Assembly: GCA_021817025.1 (NCBI GenBank)
Contig: JAKAWF010000007.1
Span: 1 to 31,055 of the forward strand
From: a bacterium
Lineage (GTDB): Bacteria > Chloroflexota > Dormibacteria > UBA8260 > Bog-877
DNA: 31,055 nt
Reading direction: 5' to 3'
Shown: positions 23,303 through 31,055 of the stretch, piece by piece
How the letters are laid out: every line of letters starts with the position of its first letter
Numbering within the stretch: position 1 is the first letter of the stretch
Program-made: the position numbers and the translations under genes
Notes under the pieces: generated by a model
The model's database searches: none
The model's input: the letters and a program-made list of their open reading frames with translations, nothing else
What the model was told of the DNA's origin: nothing

Positions 23303-26074
23303 GTGATCTCGCGGCTGTGGGAGCGGGAGGCGGCGCTGGCCGCGCTCTCGACTCTGGTGGAGGGAGCGCGCGGGGGCCGGGGAGGCACGGTATTCCTGGT
23401 GGGCGAGGCGGGGCTGGGGAAGACCACCCTGCTGGACCGGGCCGTGGCGGGGGCCACGGGCCTGCGGATGGGCCGTGCCGAGGCCACCGCGGCGGAGGCC
23501 AGCCTGCCGTTCGGGTTGATCGGGATGGCGCTGGCCGGGCTGGGCGGGGCCGCCGCGCTGGACGAGGGGCTGGAGGCCGATTCCCAGGCGGTCCGACCGG
23601 CCCGCTTCTATCGCAGCCTGCGTTGGTTGACCCAGGCGGCCGGCGAGGGCCCGCTGCTGCTGGCGGTCGACGATCTGCACTGGGCGGATCCGGACTCGCT
23701 GGACCTGCTGGGGTTCCTCTGCCGGCGACTGGCCGGCCTGCCGGTGGCCGTGGTCGCCACCCTGCGCCGTTGGCCGCCCGCGGCCGGCGAGCTGGCCGGC
23801 GAGCTGGCTGGGGCCGGGCAGGCCGTGGTGGCGGAGCTGCTGCCGTTGAGCCCCGGCGGCGGGGTCGCGTTCCTGGGGGCTCTGCTGGGCGCGGAGTTCC
23901 CCGCCGCCCAGGCCGGGGAGCTGGGGCAGGCCTGTGGAGGCAACCCGCTGCTGCTCCAGCTGGCGGCCGGTTCCCTGGTCGCGGGCCACGAGCGGCCCCG
24001 GCTGGGGCCCCAGGCGGGGTTGGGGCGGCGGATGCTGCTGGCGCGTTTCGCCGGGGCCGGCAACTCGGCATTGCGCTACGCCCAGGCCGCGGCGATCTTC
24101 GGCCCCCAGTTCCGCCCCGGGCTGGTGGGCCCGCTGGCCGGGCTGGACGAGCCGGAGTCCACCGCCGCGCTGCAGGCCCTGTGCGGGGCCGGGCTGCTGG
24201 TCGGCTCCGCGGCGGGCTGGGCCGCATTCGTGCATCCGCTGTTCGCCGAGGCGTTGGCCGAGGACGCGCCCGCCTTGGTGCGGGCCCGGCTGCATGCCGG
24301 CGCCTTCCGGTTGCTGGTGGCGGCCGGGGTGGATCCCAGTGAGGCGGCCGGGCATGCGGTGGCCGCATCTCTGGTCGGCGACCCGCAGGCGGTGGCGGTG
24401 CTGGAACGAGCCGGAAGGGCAGCCCTCGCCCAGGGGGCGCTGGGCGCGGCCACGGCCCACCTCTCCCACGCCGTGGAGCTGGCCGGTGCCGATCCGCCGG
24501 CCGGCCTGATCCTCACCCTCGCCGAAGCCCTCGTCACCCAGGGACGCACCGCTGACGCTGCCGAGCTGTGTCGAAGTGTGCTCGGCCGCCCGGAGGTCCC
24601 GCCGGGGGCCCGGGTCGATGCGCTCCGGGTGCTCGCCAGGGCGGGGATGGCCGCCGGCCGGCCGGACGAGCTGCAGGCGCGCTTCGAGGAAGCGGTGGAC
24701 GCTGTCCGGGCAGACTCTGCGGCTACGGTTCGGGTGCTGGCGGAGGCGGCGGTCAGCTGCCTGCTCTCCTCGCCGCCGCGCTGGGTGGGTGCCCAGGTCG
24801 CCAGGGCCCGAGCGCTGCTGCCCGCCGGAGCTGCGGAACCCGCTGCGCTGCTGGCTGCGGCCGGGTACGTCTCCGTCCTCGGTGGTGACCCGGCCGGGGC
24901 CGGGGAGACGGCAGCCGCCATCCGGTCCCTCGACTCCGGGAGGGATCAGGGGTGGCCCAACTGGGAGTGGCACCTCCGGGTGGAGACGATGAACATCGGC
25001 AAGGCGCTGGAGCGCTTCGAGGAGGCCGAGGTTGCGTTCAGCGCCGGCTACCGCCTGGCCGACAAGATCGGCTCCCCGGTGGCGATCGGCGCCTACGCCA
25101 TCGCCCACGCCGACACCCTGCTCCGCCTGGGCCGGCTCGACGAAGCCCTGGCCCTCATCGACCGGGCCGAGCAGCTCGCCGCCTTCGGCTACCGGAACCC
25201 CTGGGTCGGGCTCGCCCGCGCCGCCGTGCTCGACGACGCCGGCCGGGCGGAGGAAGCGGCCGCAGCGGCTGCCCAAGTGCAGCTGGCAGCCAGCTCGCAC
25301 CCCGACTTCTACCCCATCCGGTGGCTGTGGCTGTGGCTGCTCGAGGCCCGCCGTCATCTGGCCGCCGGGCAGCCGGAGCCGGCGGCGGCGGCGATGGATC
25401 GGATCCGCGGGCTGGCCGCCGCGGCGGGGATCGTCGAGCCGTGCGTGGTTCCCTGGGCGCCGGTGGCGCTCGCCGCCTACCGGGCCGCCGGCCGGGTGGC
25501 CGAGGTCCGGTCGGTGGTGGAGGAGCTGGAGGCGGTTATCGAGCCGCTGCCGTGTCGCTGGCCCCGTGCGGTCGCCGCCGTCGGCCGGGCTCTGCTGGCC
25601 GAGCGGGACGGGGATCCCGATGCCGCCGAAGCGGAGTTCGTCCGGGCGCTGGGCCTGCACGCCGAGGTGGCGATGCCGCTGGCCGAGGCCGACACGCTGA
25701 TCCGGTACGGGGAGTTCCTGCGCCGGCGGGGGGCACCGAGGCGGGCTCGAGGTCCGCTGGGGCGGGCGCTGCAGCTGGCGGAGGGCTGCGGAGCGGGCCG
25801 GCTGGCGGGGATTGCCGCCGCCGAGCTGGCCGCCTGTGGAGGCAGGAGGCGCCGCCGGGCAGCCGCCGACCTGACTCTGACAGCCCGAGAGGTCCGGGTG
25901 GCCGAGCTGGCCGCCGCGGGAAGCTCGAATGCCGAAATCGGCACCGCTTTGTTCATCTCCGCCAAAACCGTGGAGCATCACCTCGGCCGGATCTACGCCA
26001 AGCTCGCCCTCCGCTCGCGCCGCGAGCTCATGCGCAGGTGGCGGTCGACGGCCCCTGGCCGCGACCAGGGGTGA
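23303..26074 (+). CDS. LuxR-family ATP-binding regulator (LAL/MalT type)
   Basis: This 923-residue transcription factor has an N-terminal AAA/STAND ATPase: Walker A FLVGEAGLGKTTLLDRA (about 34-42) and Walker B LLLAVDDLHWADPDSLDLLG (about 118-130). A long Ala-rich helical TPR-like middle follows (ALVTQGRTADAAELCRSVLG; ALIDRAEQLAAFGYRNPWVG and similar). The C-terminal LuxR HTH (about 857-915) reads LTAREVRVAELAAAGSSNAE with IGTALFISAKTVEHHLGRIY. Such proteins bind an inducer and ATP, oligomerise and activate transcription; the ligand is unknown. GTG 23303 has GAGG 5 nt upstream. It precedes the large secreted protein in the same direction and is a candidate regulator of it. Confidence 0.92.
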   Translation: MISRLWEREAALAALSTLVEGARGGRGGTVFLVGEAGLGKTTLLDRAVAGATGLRMGRAEATAAEASLPFGLIGMALAGLGGAAALDEGLEADSQAVRPARFYRSLRWLTQAAGEGPLLLAVDDLHWADPDSLDLLGFLCRRLAGLPVAVVATLRRWPPAAGELAGELAGAGQAVVAELLPLSPGGGVAFLGALLGAEFPAAQAGELGQACGGNPLLLQLAAGSLVAGHERPRLGPQAGLGRRMLLARFAGAGNSALRYAQAAAIFGPQFRPGLVGPLAGLDEPESTAALQALCGAGLLVGSAAGWAAFVHPLFAEALAEDAPALVRARLHAGAFRLLVAAGVDPSEAAGHAVAASLVGDPQAVAVLERAGRAALAQGALGAATAHLSHAVELAGADPPAGLILTLAEALVTQGRTADAAELCRSVLGRPEVPPGARVDALRVLARAGMAAGRPDELQARFEEAVDAVRADSAATVRVLAEAAVSCLLSSPPRWVGAQVARARALLPAGAAEPAALLAAAGYVSVLGGDPAGAGETAAAIRSLDSGRDQGWPNWEWHLRVETMNIGKALERFEEAEVAFSAGYRLADKIGSPVAIGAYAIAHADTLLRLGRLDEALALIDRAEQLAAFGYRNPWVGLARAAVLDDAGRAEEAAAAAAQVQLAASSHPDFYPIRWLWLWLLEARRHLAAGQPEPAAAAMDRIRGLAAAAGIVEPCVVPWAPVALAAYRAAGRVAEVRSVVEELEAVIEPLPCRWPRAVAAVGRALLAERDGDPDAAEAEFVRALGLHAEVAMPLAEADTLIRYGEFLRRRGAPRRARGPLGRALQLAEGCGAGRLAGIAAAELAACGGRRRRRAAADLTLTAREVRVAELAAAGSSNAEIGTALFISAKTVEHHLGRIYAKLALRSRRELMRRWRSTAPGRDQG

Positions 26075-26079
26075 CGGCG

Positions 26080-26095
26080 CGGTCCCCGGGGACCG
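26080..26095. repeat. Perfect 16-bp palindrome after the LuxR gene
   Basis: CGGTCCCC/GGGGACCG begins 6 nt after the stop codon. It has no loop and no T-run, so a protein-binding site is as likely as a terminator. Confidence 0.45.
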
Positions 26096-26494
26096 GAAGA
26101 AGCCCAGGTCCCTCGGCACGGATTCGACCTGGCTAGTTGATGACCCTCAGTCCTGGGGGAGAGCTCTTCAGGCACGCGCACTGGCCGCCTCGGTTCATCA
26201 AGCCCCATGCTCCCTGGGAGAGAGACTTCCGTACCCCGCACGCTCGAGCGAGACTGCCGAGGTCGAGATCTGCCCCAGCCGCCACCGCTGGCCGAGCCGG
26301 GAGCGGCTCATTTCACCCCCAATGCCCTTGAGCCGCAGCCAGCCGCTGTGGTGGCAGCGGAAAAATAGGGCGCATCCCCGATGCTATCGCCGCACCACCG
26401 CCTCATCCTGGCCCTGATCGGCGCATGCCGGCGTCCCGGCGGAAGCCGCGGGCTGAGTACGCGAGCGGGTAGCGCAGGGGAGGCAGGTGGTGGG
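26096..26494. other. Intergenic region before the surface-protein gene
   Basis: About 400 bp without a convincing gene. TTGATGA (26137-26143) and TCATCAA (26195-26201) could pair around a 51-nt loop. A 64-codon frame from 26137 has no recognisable features. The region becomes less GC-rich near 26360-26400 and 26490. Confidence 0.4.
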
Positions 26495-26514
26495 TATATT
26501 TCAGCGCGACGGAG
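26495..26514 (+). promoter_or_regulatory. -10-like TATATT and ribosome site of the surface-protein gene
   Basis: TATATT (26495-26500) matches the -10 consensus at five of six positions; GGAG (26511-26514) is 8 nt before ATG 26523. The predicted leader would be very short. No good -35 is visible, so an activator, perhaps the upstream LuxR-type protein, may be needed. Confidence 0.4.
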
Positions 26515-26522
26515 CGAGAGCC

Positions 26523-29500
26523 ATGCGTCGGGGTGGGCCGCGGAGGGCAATCTGGCTCTGGGGGATGGCCCTCGCGGCGGCCTCGACACTGTCCATGCTG
26601 ATCGCTGCCTCCTCGGCGGCCGCGGGCATTTGGACACCAGCCACCGCGCCGCTGACCGCGCTCAGCCCGGGGGCGGATTCGACGAACCCTGCGGTCGTGT
26701 TCGGCAAGGTCGTCGGTGGCGCCGCGACCGACCCCGCGGCCTGCCCGGCCGCCGGCTCGTGTGTGGCGGTGGGCAACTACGACGATGCCAGCGGGCATCT
26801 GCAGGGCCTGATCGAGACGCAGTCCGGCGGCACATGGACTGCGGAGACGGCACCGACGAGCAACCTCACCCCTGCCGCGGGCAGCAACCCGAGCGTGTAT
26901 TTCTATGCCGTATCGTGCCCCGCCGCCGGCTCCTGCGTCGCCGTCGGGAGCTACGACGACGCGTCATTTAACCAGTACGGCCTGATCGAGACGCTTTCGA
27001 ACGGGACCTGGACGTCGACGACGGCACCGATGAGCACCCTCAGCCCGGCGCCGGCCACGGACCCGTTCGTGAGCCTCACCGGCCTGGCCTGCCCGACCAC
27101 CTCGTGGTGCGTGGCGATCGGAGCCTACAACGACAGCTCCCCCAGCCAGGACGGTCTCATCGAGACACTGTCCAGCGGGAACTGGACGGCACAAACCGCG
27201 CCGCTGAGCGGGCTCAGCACCGCCACCAGGCCCGATTCCCTTCTCTTGGGGCTGTCGTGCCCGGCCACCGGGGCCTGCGTGGCCGGGGGACAGTATCAGG
27301 ACAGCTCCAACAACTACCAGGGCCTGATCGAGACCCTCTCGAACGGAGCCTGGGCGGCGACCGCCGCCCCCACGACTGGGCTCAGCCCCTCAGCGGGCAC
27401 CGACCCCGAAGCGTTTCTCAGCGACGTGTCGTGTCCGTCGAGCACCAGCTGGTGCGTGGCGGTCGGCGCCTACGCCGCGTCCTCGGGCACCCAGGGTCTA
27501 ATAGAGACGCTCTCGAATGGGACCTGGGCGGCGACAACCGCCCCCACGAGCGGACTCAGTCCCGCCGCGGGCAGCCCCCCGGTGGACCCGCTCGCCACCG
27601 TCTCGTGCCCGGCCATCGGGTCGTGTGTGGCTGTCTCGACCTACCAGGACGCCTCCGGCAACACCCAGGGTCTGATGGAGACTCTGTCGAGTGGGACCTG
27701 GTCGCCCACCACCGCGCCGACGAGCGGGCTGAGCCTCGCGGCCGCGGCCGATCCCACCGTGACCATCGGCGGCCAGGCGTGCAGCGCGGTGGGTTCCTGT
27801 GTTGCCGTGGGCTCCTACACCGATACCTCGGGGTACCAGCAGGGGTTGATCGAGACCCTCTCGGGAGGGACCTGGACGGCGGAGACGGCGCCGACGAGCG
27901 CGCTCAGCCCCACCGCGGGCACCAACCCCCAAGTGACCCTCACCGGGCTGTCGTGCCCGGCGACCGGCTCCTGCACCGCGGTCGGGAGCTATGAGAACGG
28001 CTCGAGTGGCCAGTACGGCCTGATCGAGACCCAGAGCGCGCCGTCTCTGGTCACCTGCACCTGGACCGACGGCGACCACGCGGTCAACGACAACTGGTCA
28101 AACGGCGCCAACTGGTCGGGCACCGGCTGCACCGGCAGCGGGGGCCCGCCGGCCGGCGCGGCCATCGTCTTCCCATCGGGCCTGAGCGTGCCCACCGTGA
28201 TCTATGACTCCGGTGTGACGGCCAGCTCATTCGACTCGATCACCTTCGCTGGCCAGTACACGGTCAGCGAGGGCAGCGGCGCACCGCTATCGATCACCCT
28301 CGATCCGACGGCGGCCACGCCCTGTGGATCGAGCACCACCATCGCCATCTGCGACTTCGACTCGACCCCAAGAGTCGTTTTCGTCCCGGGAGCGGCCCTG
28401 GGCAGCAGCGGTGACGAGATCGCGTCGGTCAGGGCCGGCTCCCTCTTCCTGGAGGGCGTCATCTCCGGCTCCAGCCTCGTAATCGGTGACCCGGGCAACA
28501 CGGGCCTGGTCTTCCTGGAGCCGGGGGGCGCCGGCTGTTCTGCCTCCAACACCTACGCCGGCCCGACGACCGTCGGAGGGGGCAGTCTCTATCTCCCGTG
28601 CCCGAACTCCGTCCCGTCGGGAACGGCCGTGACCGTCAACAGTGGGGCAGTTCTGATGCCCGAACTGCTCGCCACCGGCACGATCGCGAACAACATTACT
28701 GACGACGGAACGATTGATGCGGCCACCTGGACGAGCTCGACACAGACGCTGGCGGGGACCATCAGCGGGAGCGGCACGTTCAACACCACTGACGCAGCCT
28801 CGAGCGGGACCACCGTGCTGTCGGGCAACAACACCTACAGCGGGGGCACCACTGTCGCCCCGGGCACCACCTTGCTCGACGCCCCGGCATCGGCCGGCTA
28901 TGACCCGCTCGGGGCGCGTGCCGGTGCCGTCACCGTGGACCACGACGCCACCCTCGCGCTCGACAACGGCGGCAACCAGATGTCGGTGTCGAACCCGCTC
29001 ACAGTCGGCGACGGCACGGCGGGCACCGCCCTCGTCGTAGACCAGGCGATCGACACCTGGACAGGAGCCGTCACCCTGGTGAGCGGGACCACCGACGAGC
29101 TCGCCGACAGCGGTGGTCGAGAGTGGTTCACCGTGACCGGGGTCATCGGGGGTTCCGGAACGCTCACCTCCGGCGACGCCACCAACAACGCCTTCGTCAT
29201 CCTCGATCCGGGCGGGGCTGGGTCGTGCACCGCCAACACCTACTCGGGTGGCACGGTGGTCGTCGGGATGCTCGAAGCCTATTGCCCGGCCGCCCCCGGG
29301 CAAGCGAGCACAGCGGTGACGATCGACCCTTCGGGAAGGTTCTTCTGGATGCTGTCGAGCTCAGCCAGCGCGAGCTACCAAGTCATCGACAACGGCGCGT
29401 ACTACATCTACCCGGGAACGGGCACGACCACCACCCTGACTGGCAACGTGTCGGGTTCCGGCTCCATCTTGGCCAGCGGGGACATGGGGTCGGGCGCCAC

Positions 29501-31055
29501 GACCGTGCTCGCCGGCATCGATGACCCCGCCGGCGGCACCGTGGTGGCGCCGAACGGCAACACGGGCACGACCCTCGACGTGACCGGGTCCATCGGAGCG
29601 GTCACGGTGTACGGGTACTGCACCCTCCAAGGGACCGGCACGGTCGGGGCCATCACCTCTGCCGGGGGAACCGTACAGCCCGGGCCAGCTCCGGGCAACC
29701 TCACGACCAGCGCCGGGGCGACCCTGGCCAGCGGCGGCACCGGCTCGCTGTCGGTCGACATCACCGGCGGCACGGTCGGTACGGGCTACTCGCAGCTGTC
29801 GTCCACCTCCACGGTCAACCTCGGCAGCGCGAACCTGAACGTGACCGACGCCTACGCCGCTCCCTACGGCACGGTGTTCACGATCGTGAGCTCCTCGGGC
29901 AGCGGAACCCCGATATCGGGCACCTTCAGTGGGGACCCCGGGGGCACCGTCATCACCACCGCCGGGGGACGCCGGCTCCAGGTCGGGTACAGCTCCAACG
30001 CCGTGACCCTCACCGATGTTACCAACCCATCGTCACCCCCGACCGGGCCGACGGTCGGCGGGATCTCTCCGGCGGCGGGCCCGACTGGGGGCGGGACCTC
30101 GGTCACCGTCACCGGGACCGGCTTCACCGGGGCGACGGCGGTGGCCTTCGGCAGCACTCCGGCGGCCAGCTTCAAGGTGGTCTCCGGCACCGAGATCACC
30201 GCGGTCTCGCCCGCGGGCATCTCGGGCGTGGTGGACGTGGAGGTGACCACCCCCTCCGGCACCAGTGCGGCCGCGGCCGCCGACCAGTTCTCCTACCAGG
30301 CCGACTTCACCGGGGTCGCGCCCAGCCGGATCTGCGACACCCGGTCCGGGAACCCGTCAGCGCTCTCGGGCGGGGCGGCGCAGTGCGACGGCAGGACCCT
30401 GACCGCGAACACTCCGCTCACGGTGAATGTCCGCGGTCTCGGGGGGGTGCCCGGGACGGGCGCCAGCGCGGTGGTGCTGAACGTCACCGTGACCAATCCC
30501 ACAGCCGGCGGCTACCTGACGGTGTACCCGGCGGGGCAGTCGGCTCCGCTGGCATCCAACCTGAACTTCAGCGCGGGCGAGACCGTGGCCAACCTGGTGG
30601 AGGTGGGCCTCAGCCAAGGCGGCCAGATCGCCGTCGTGACCAACGTCAAGTCGGCCGATGTCATCGTCGATGTGGAAGGCTACGTGTCGGCCCTGCCGAC
30701 TGCTGGCGGGCTGTACGACGGGCTGACGCCGACCCGGATCTGCGACACCCGGGCCTCCAGTCTGCCGGTGAACCAGTGCACGGGCAAGACCATGAAACCC
30801 AACAGCACCATGGCGGTGCAGGTGGCCGGCCTGGGCGGGGTGCCCGCCCAGGCGGAGGCGGTGGCGGTCAACGTCACGGCGACCGGCACCACGGCCGCCG
30901 GCTATCTCACGGTCTTCCCCAGCGGAACGCCGCCGACGGCGTCCAACCTCAACTGGGCTTCCGGGCAGACGGTGCCGAACCTGGTGGTCGTGGAGCTCAA
31001 CTCGAGCGGTGGCATCACCCTCTACAACCACGCTGGGACGACGGATGTCGTCCTG
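26523..31055 (+). CDS. Very large secreted multi-domain surface protein (3' end outside window)
   Basis: One uninterrupted frame of 1511 codons runs off the right edge. A signal peptide (MRRGGPRRAIWLWGMALAAA, cleavage likely after SSAAA near residue 34) is followed by eight repeats of about 55 residues (about 36-507). Next comes a passenger-like region with autotransporter-type beta-strand repeats (about 515-1160; NTYAGPTTVGGGSLYL, NNTYSGGTTVAPGTTLL, NTYSGGTVVVGMLEAYC). It opens with DNWSNGANWSGTGC, as such regions often do. An IPT/TIG domain (about 1175-1258; VGGISPAAGPTGGGTSVTVT) follows, then two repeats starting PSRICDTR and PTRICDTR, each with GLGGVP, YLTV.P.G, SNLN and a V.V closing strand. 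No anchor is visible in the part seen. The role is presumably adhesion or cell-envelope display; this is inference. The frame is consistent throughout. Confidence 0.85.
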   Translation, partial: MRRGGPRRAIWLWGMALAAASTLSMLIAASSAAAGIWTPATAPLTALSPGADSTNPAVVFGKVVGGAATDPAACPAAGSCVAVGNYDDASGHLQGLIETQSGGTWTAETAPTSNLTPAAGSNPSVYFYAVSCPAAGSCVAVGSYDDASFNQYGLIETLSNGTWTSTTAPMSTLSPAPATDPFVSLTGLACPTTSWCVAIGAYNDSSPSQDGLIETLSSGNWTAQTAPLSGLSTATRPDSLLLGLSCPATGACVAGGQYQDSSNNYQGLIETLSNGAWAATAAPTTGLSPSAGTDPEAFLSDVSCPSSTSWCVAVGAYAASSGTQGLIETLSNGTWAATTAPTSGLSPAAGSPPVDPLATVSCPAIGSCVAVSTYQDASGNTQGLMETLSSGTWSPTTAPTSGLSLAAAADPTVTIGGQACSAVGSCVAVGSYTDTSGYQQGLIETLSGGTWTAETAPTSALSPTAGTNPQVTLTGLSCPATGSCTAVGSYENGSSGQYGLIETQSAPSLVTCTWTDGDHAVNDNWSNGANWSGTGCTGSGGPPAGAAIVFPSGLSVPTVIYDSGVTASSFDSITFAGQYTVSEGSGAPLSITLDPTAATPCGSSTTIAICDFDSTPRVVFVPGAALGSSGDEIASVRAGSLFLEGVISGSSLVIGDPGNTGLVFLEPGGAGCSASNTYAGPTTVGGGSLYLPCPNSVPSGTAVTVNSGAVLMPELLATGTIANNITDDGTIDAATWTSSTQTLAGTISGSGTFNTTDAASSGTTVLSGNNTYSGGTTVAPGTTLLDAPASAGYDPLGARAGAVTVDHDATLALDNGGNQMSVSNPLTVGDGTAGTALVVDQAIDTWTGAVTLVSGTTDELADSGGREWFTVTGVIGGSGTLTSGDATNNAFVILDPGGAGSCTANTYSGGTVVVGMLEAYCPAAPGQASTAVTIDPSGRFFWMLSSSASASYQVIDNGAYYIYPGTGTTTTLTGNVSGSGSILASGDMGSGATTVLAGIDDPAGGTVVAPNGNTGTTLDVTGSIGAVTVYGYCTLQGTGTVGAITSAGGTVQPGPAPGNLTTSAGATLASGGTGSLSVDITGGTVGTGYSQLSSTSTVNLGSANLNVTDAYAAPYGTVFTIVSSSGSGTPISGTFSGDPGGTVITTAGGRRLQVGYSSNAVTLTDVTNPSSPPTGPTVGGISPAAGPTGGGTSVTVTGTGFTGATAVAFGSTPAASFKVVSGTEITAVSPAGISGVVDVEVTTPSGTSAAAAADQFSYQADFTGVAPSRICDTRSGNPSALSGGAAQCDGRTLTANTPLTVNVRGLGGVPGTGASAVVLNVTVTNPTAGGYLTVYPAGQSAPLASNLNFSAGETVANLVEVGLSQGGQIAVVTNVKSADVIVDVEGYVSALPTAGGLYDGLTPTRICDTRASSLPVNQCTGKTMKPNSTMAVQVAGLGGVPAQAEAVAVNVTATGTTAAGYLTVFPSGTPPTASNLNWASGQTVPNLVVVELNSSGGITLYNHAGTTDVVL
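26628..28043 (+). repeat. Eight tandem cysteine-paired repeats within the surface protein
   Basis: Each unit follows the pattern SCPA.GSCVAVG.Y.D.S, then QGLIETLS.GTW, then TAPTSGLSPAAGT. The LIET (once LMET) box occurs eight times. Most units carry two cysteines 6-8 residues apart, suggesting one disulfide per unit. Eight similar beta-rich units of this size would fit an eight-bladed propeller or a beta-solenoid; this is inference. Divergence between units shows the array is old rather than a recent expansion. Confidence 0.8.
28548..29560 (+). repeat. Autotransporter-type beta-strand repeats within the surface protein
   Basis: Motifs L(E/D)PGGAG.C.A.NTY(A/S)G..TVV recur near 28510-28590 and 29205-29260. 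Related NNTYSGGTTV and GATTVLAG..DPAGGTVV units lie near 28827 and 29490. The pattern is that of passenger-associated (PATR-like) repeats, usually in type V secreted proteins of diderms. Confidence 0.6.

Noticed and set aside
21678..23306. 542-codon plus-strand frame opposite the DUF2157 gene
   Set aside because: Antisense shadow, Gly/Gln/Arg-rich, running through an unrelated intergenic region.
23276..26119. 947-codon minus-strand frame opposite the LuxR gene
   Set aside because: Antisense shadow rich in Gln, Gly and Arg; no domain.
27104..27994. 296-codon plus-strand gene inside the surface protein
   Set aside because: Shifted-frame shadow of the repeat array; the true frame is open from 26523 to the window end.
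1..31055. tRNA, rRNA or CRISPR array
   Set aside because: I saw no cloverleaf, rRNA-like stretch or regularly spaced short repeats; the only long repeats are protein-coding ones at 26.6-31 kb.

Overview
The window is GC-rich DNA. It reads as two different stretches joined near position 9.3 kb. The right two thirds (about 10.0-31 kb) look chromosomal: rpsF-ssb-rpsR, a ROK/polyphosphate-glucokinase-like kinase, serA, a DUF1015 gene, an FmdB-type zinc ribbon, trxA and argS. They are followed by a DUF2157-like membrane protein, a large LuxR (LAL/MalT-type) regulator and a very large secreted protein that runs off the right edge. The gene order, the actinobacterial-looking -10 elements (TAGACT, TAGAGT, TACGAT), the GTG/TTG starts and the C-terminal surface repeats suggest a high-GC terrestrial lineage near Actinomycetota/Chloroflexota, for example Dormibacterota. 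That placement is inference; no marker gene was compared.

The left third (1-9.3 kb) is accessory DNA of actinomycete plasmid/ICE type. It holds a partial MFS drug-efflux gene, a MobF (TrwC/TraI-like) relaxase-helicase preceded by two small hairpins that could be an oriT, and a five-gene minus-strand block: MarR/GbsR-like regulator, DrrA-like ATPase and DrrB-like permease joined by ATGA overlaps, then a PEBP-family protein and a minimal AraC protein. A near-perfect 32-bp palindrome covers the -35 element of the block's promoter and is the clearest regulatory site in the window. After that come a two-helix membrane protein overlapped by a serine-recombinase-like protein that has lost its catalytic residues, an orphan HTH protein, and a fragment of an IS607-type recombinase. 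A probably truncated secreted-protein gene marks the likely boundary.

Two gene-poor stretches in the chromosomal part hold decayed mobile DNA. A broken zinc-ribbon/HTH gene lies at about 11.06-11.42 kb. At 19.86-21.44 kb on the minus strand there is a full-length but frameshifted TnpB-like (IS200/IS605 OrfB-related) transposase whose C-terminal zinc-ribbon cysteines are partly gone. Several genes (the regulator at 7.4 kb, fmdB, argS and a small ORF before the LuxR gene) have a -10-like hexamer only a few bases before the start codon, which suggests leaderless mRNAs.

The most unusual gene is the last one. It is a 1511-codon open-ended secreted protein with a signal peptide, eight cysteine-paired repeats of about 55 residues (possibly a beta-propeller), autotransporter-type beta-strand repeats, an IPT/TIG domain and at least two ICDTR surface repeats. 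It is a cell-surface architecture that I cannot match to a described system.
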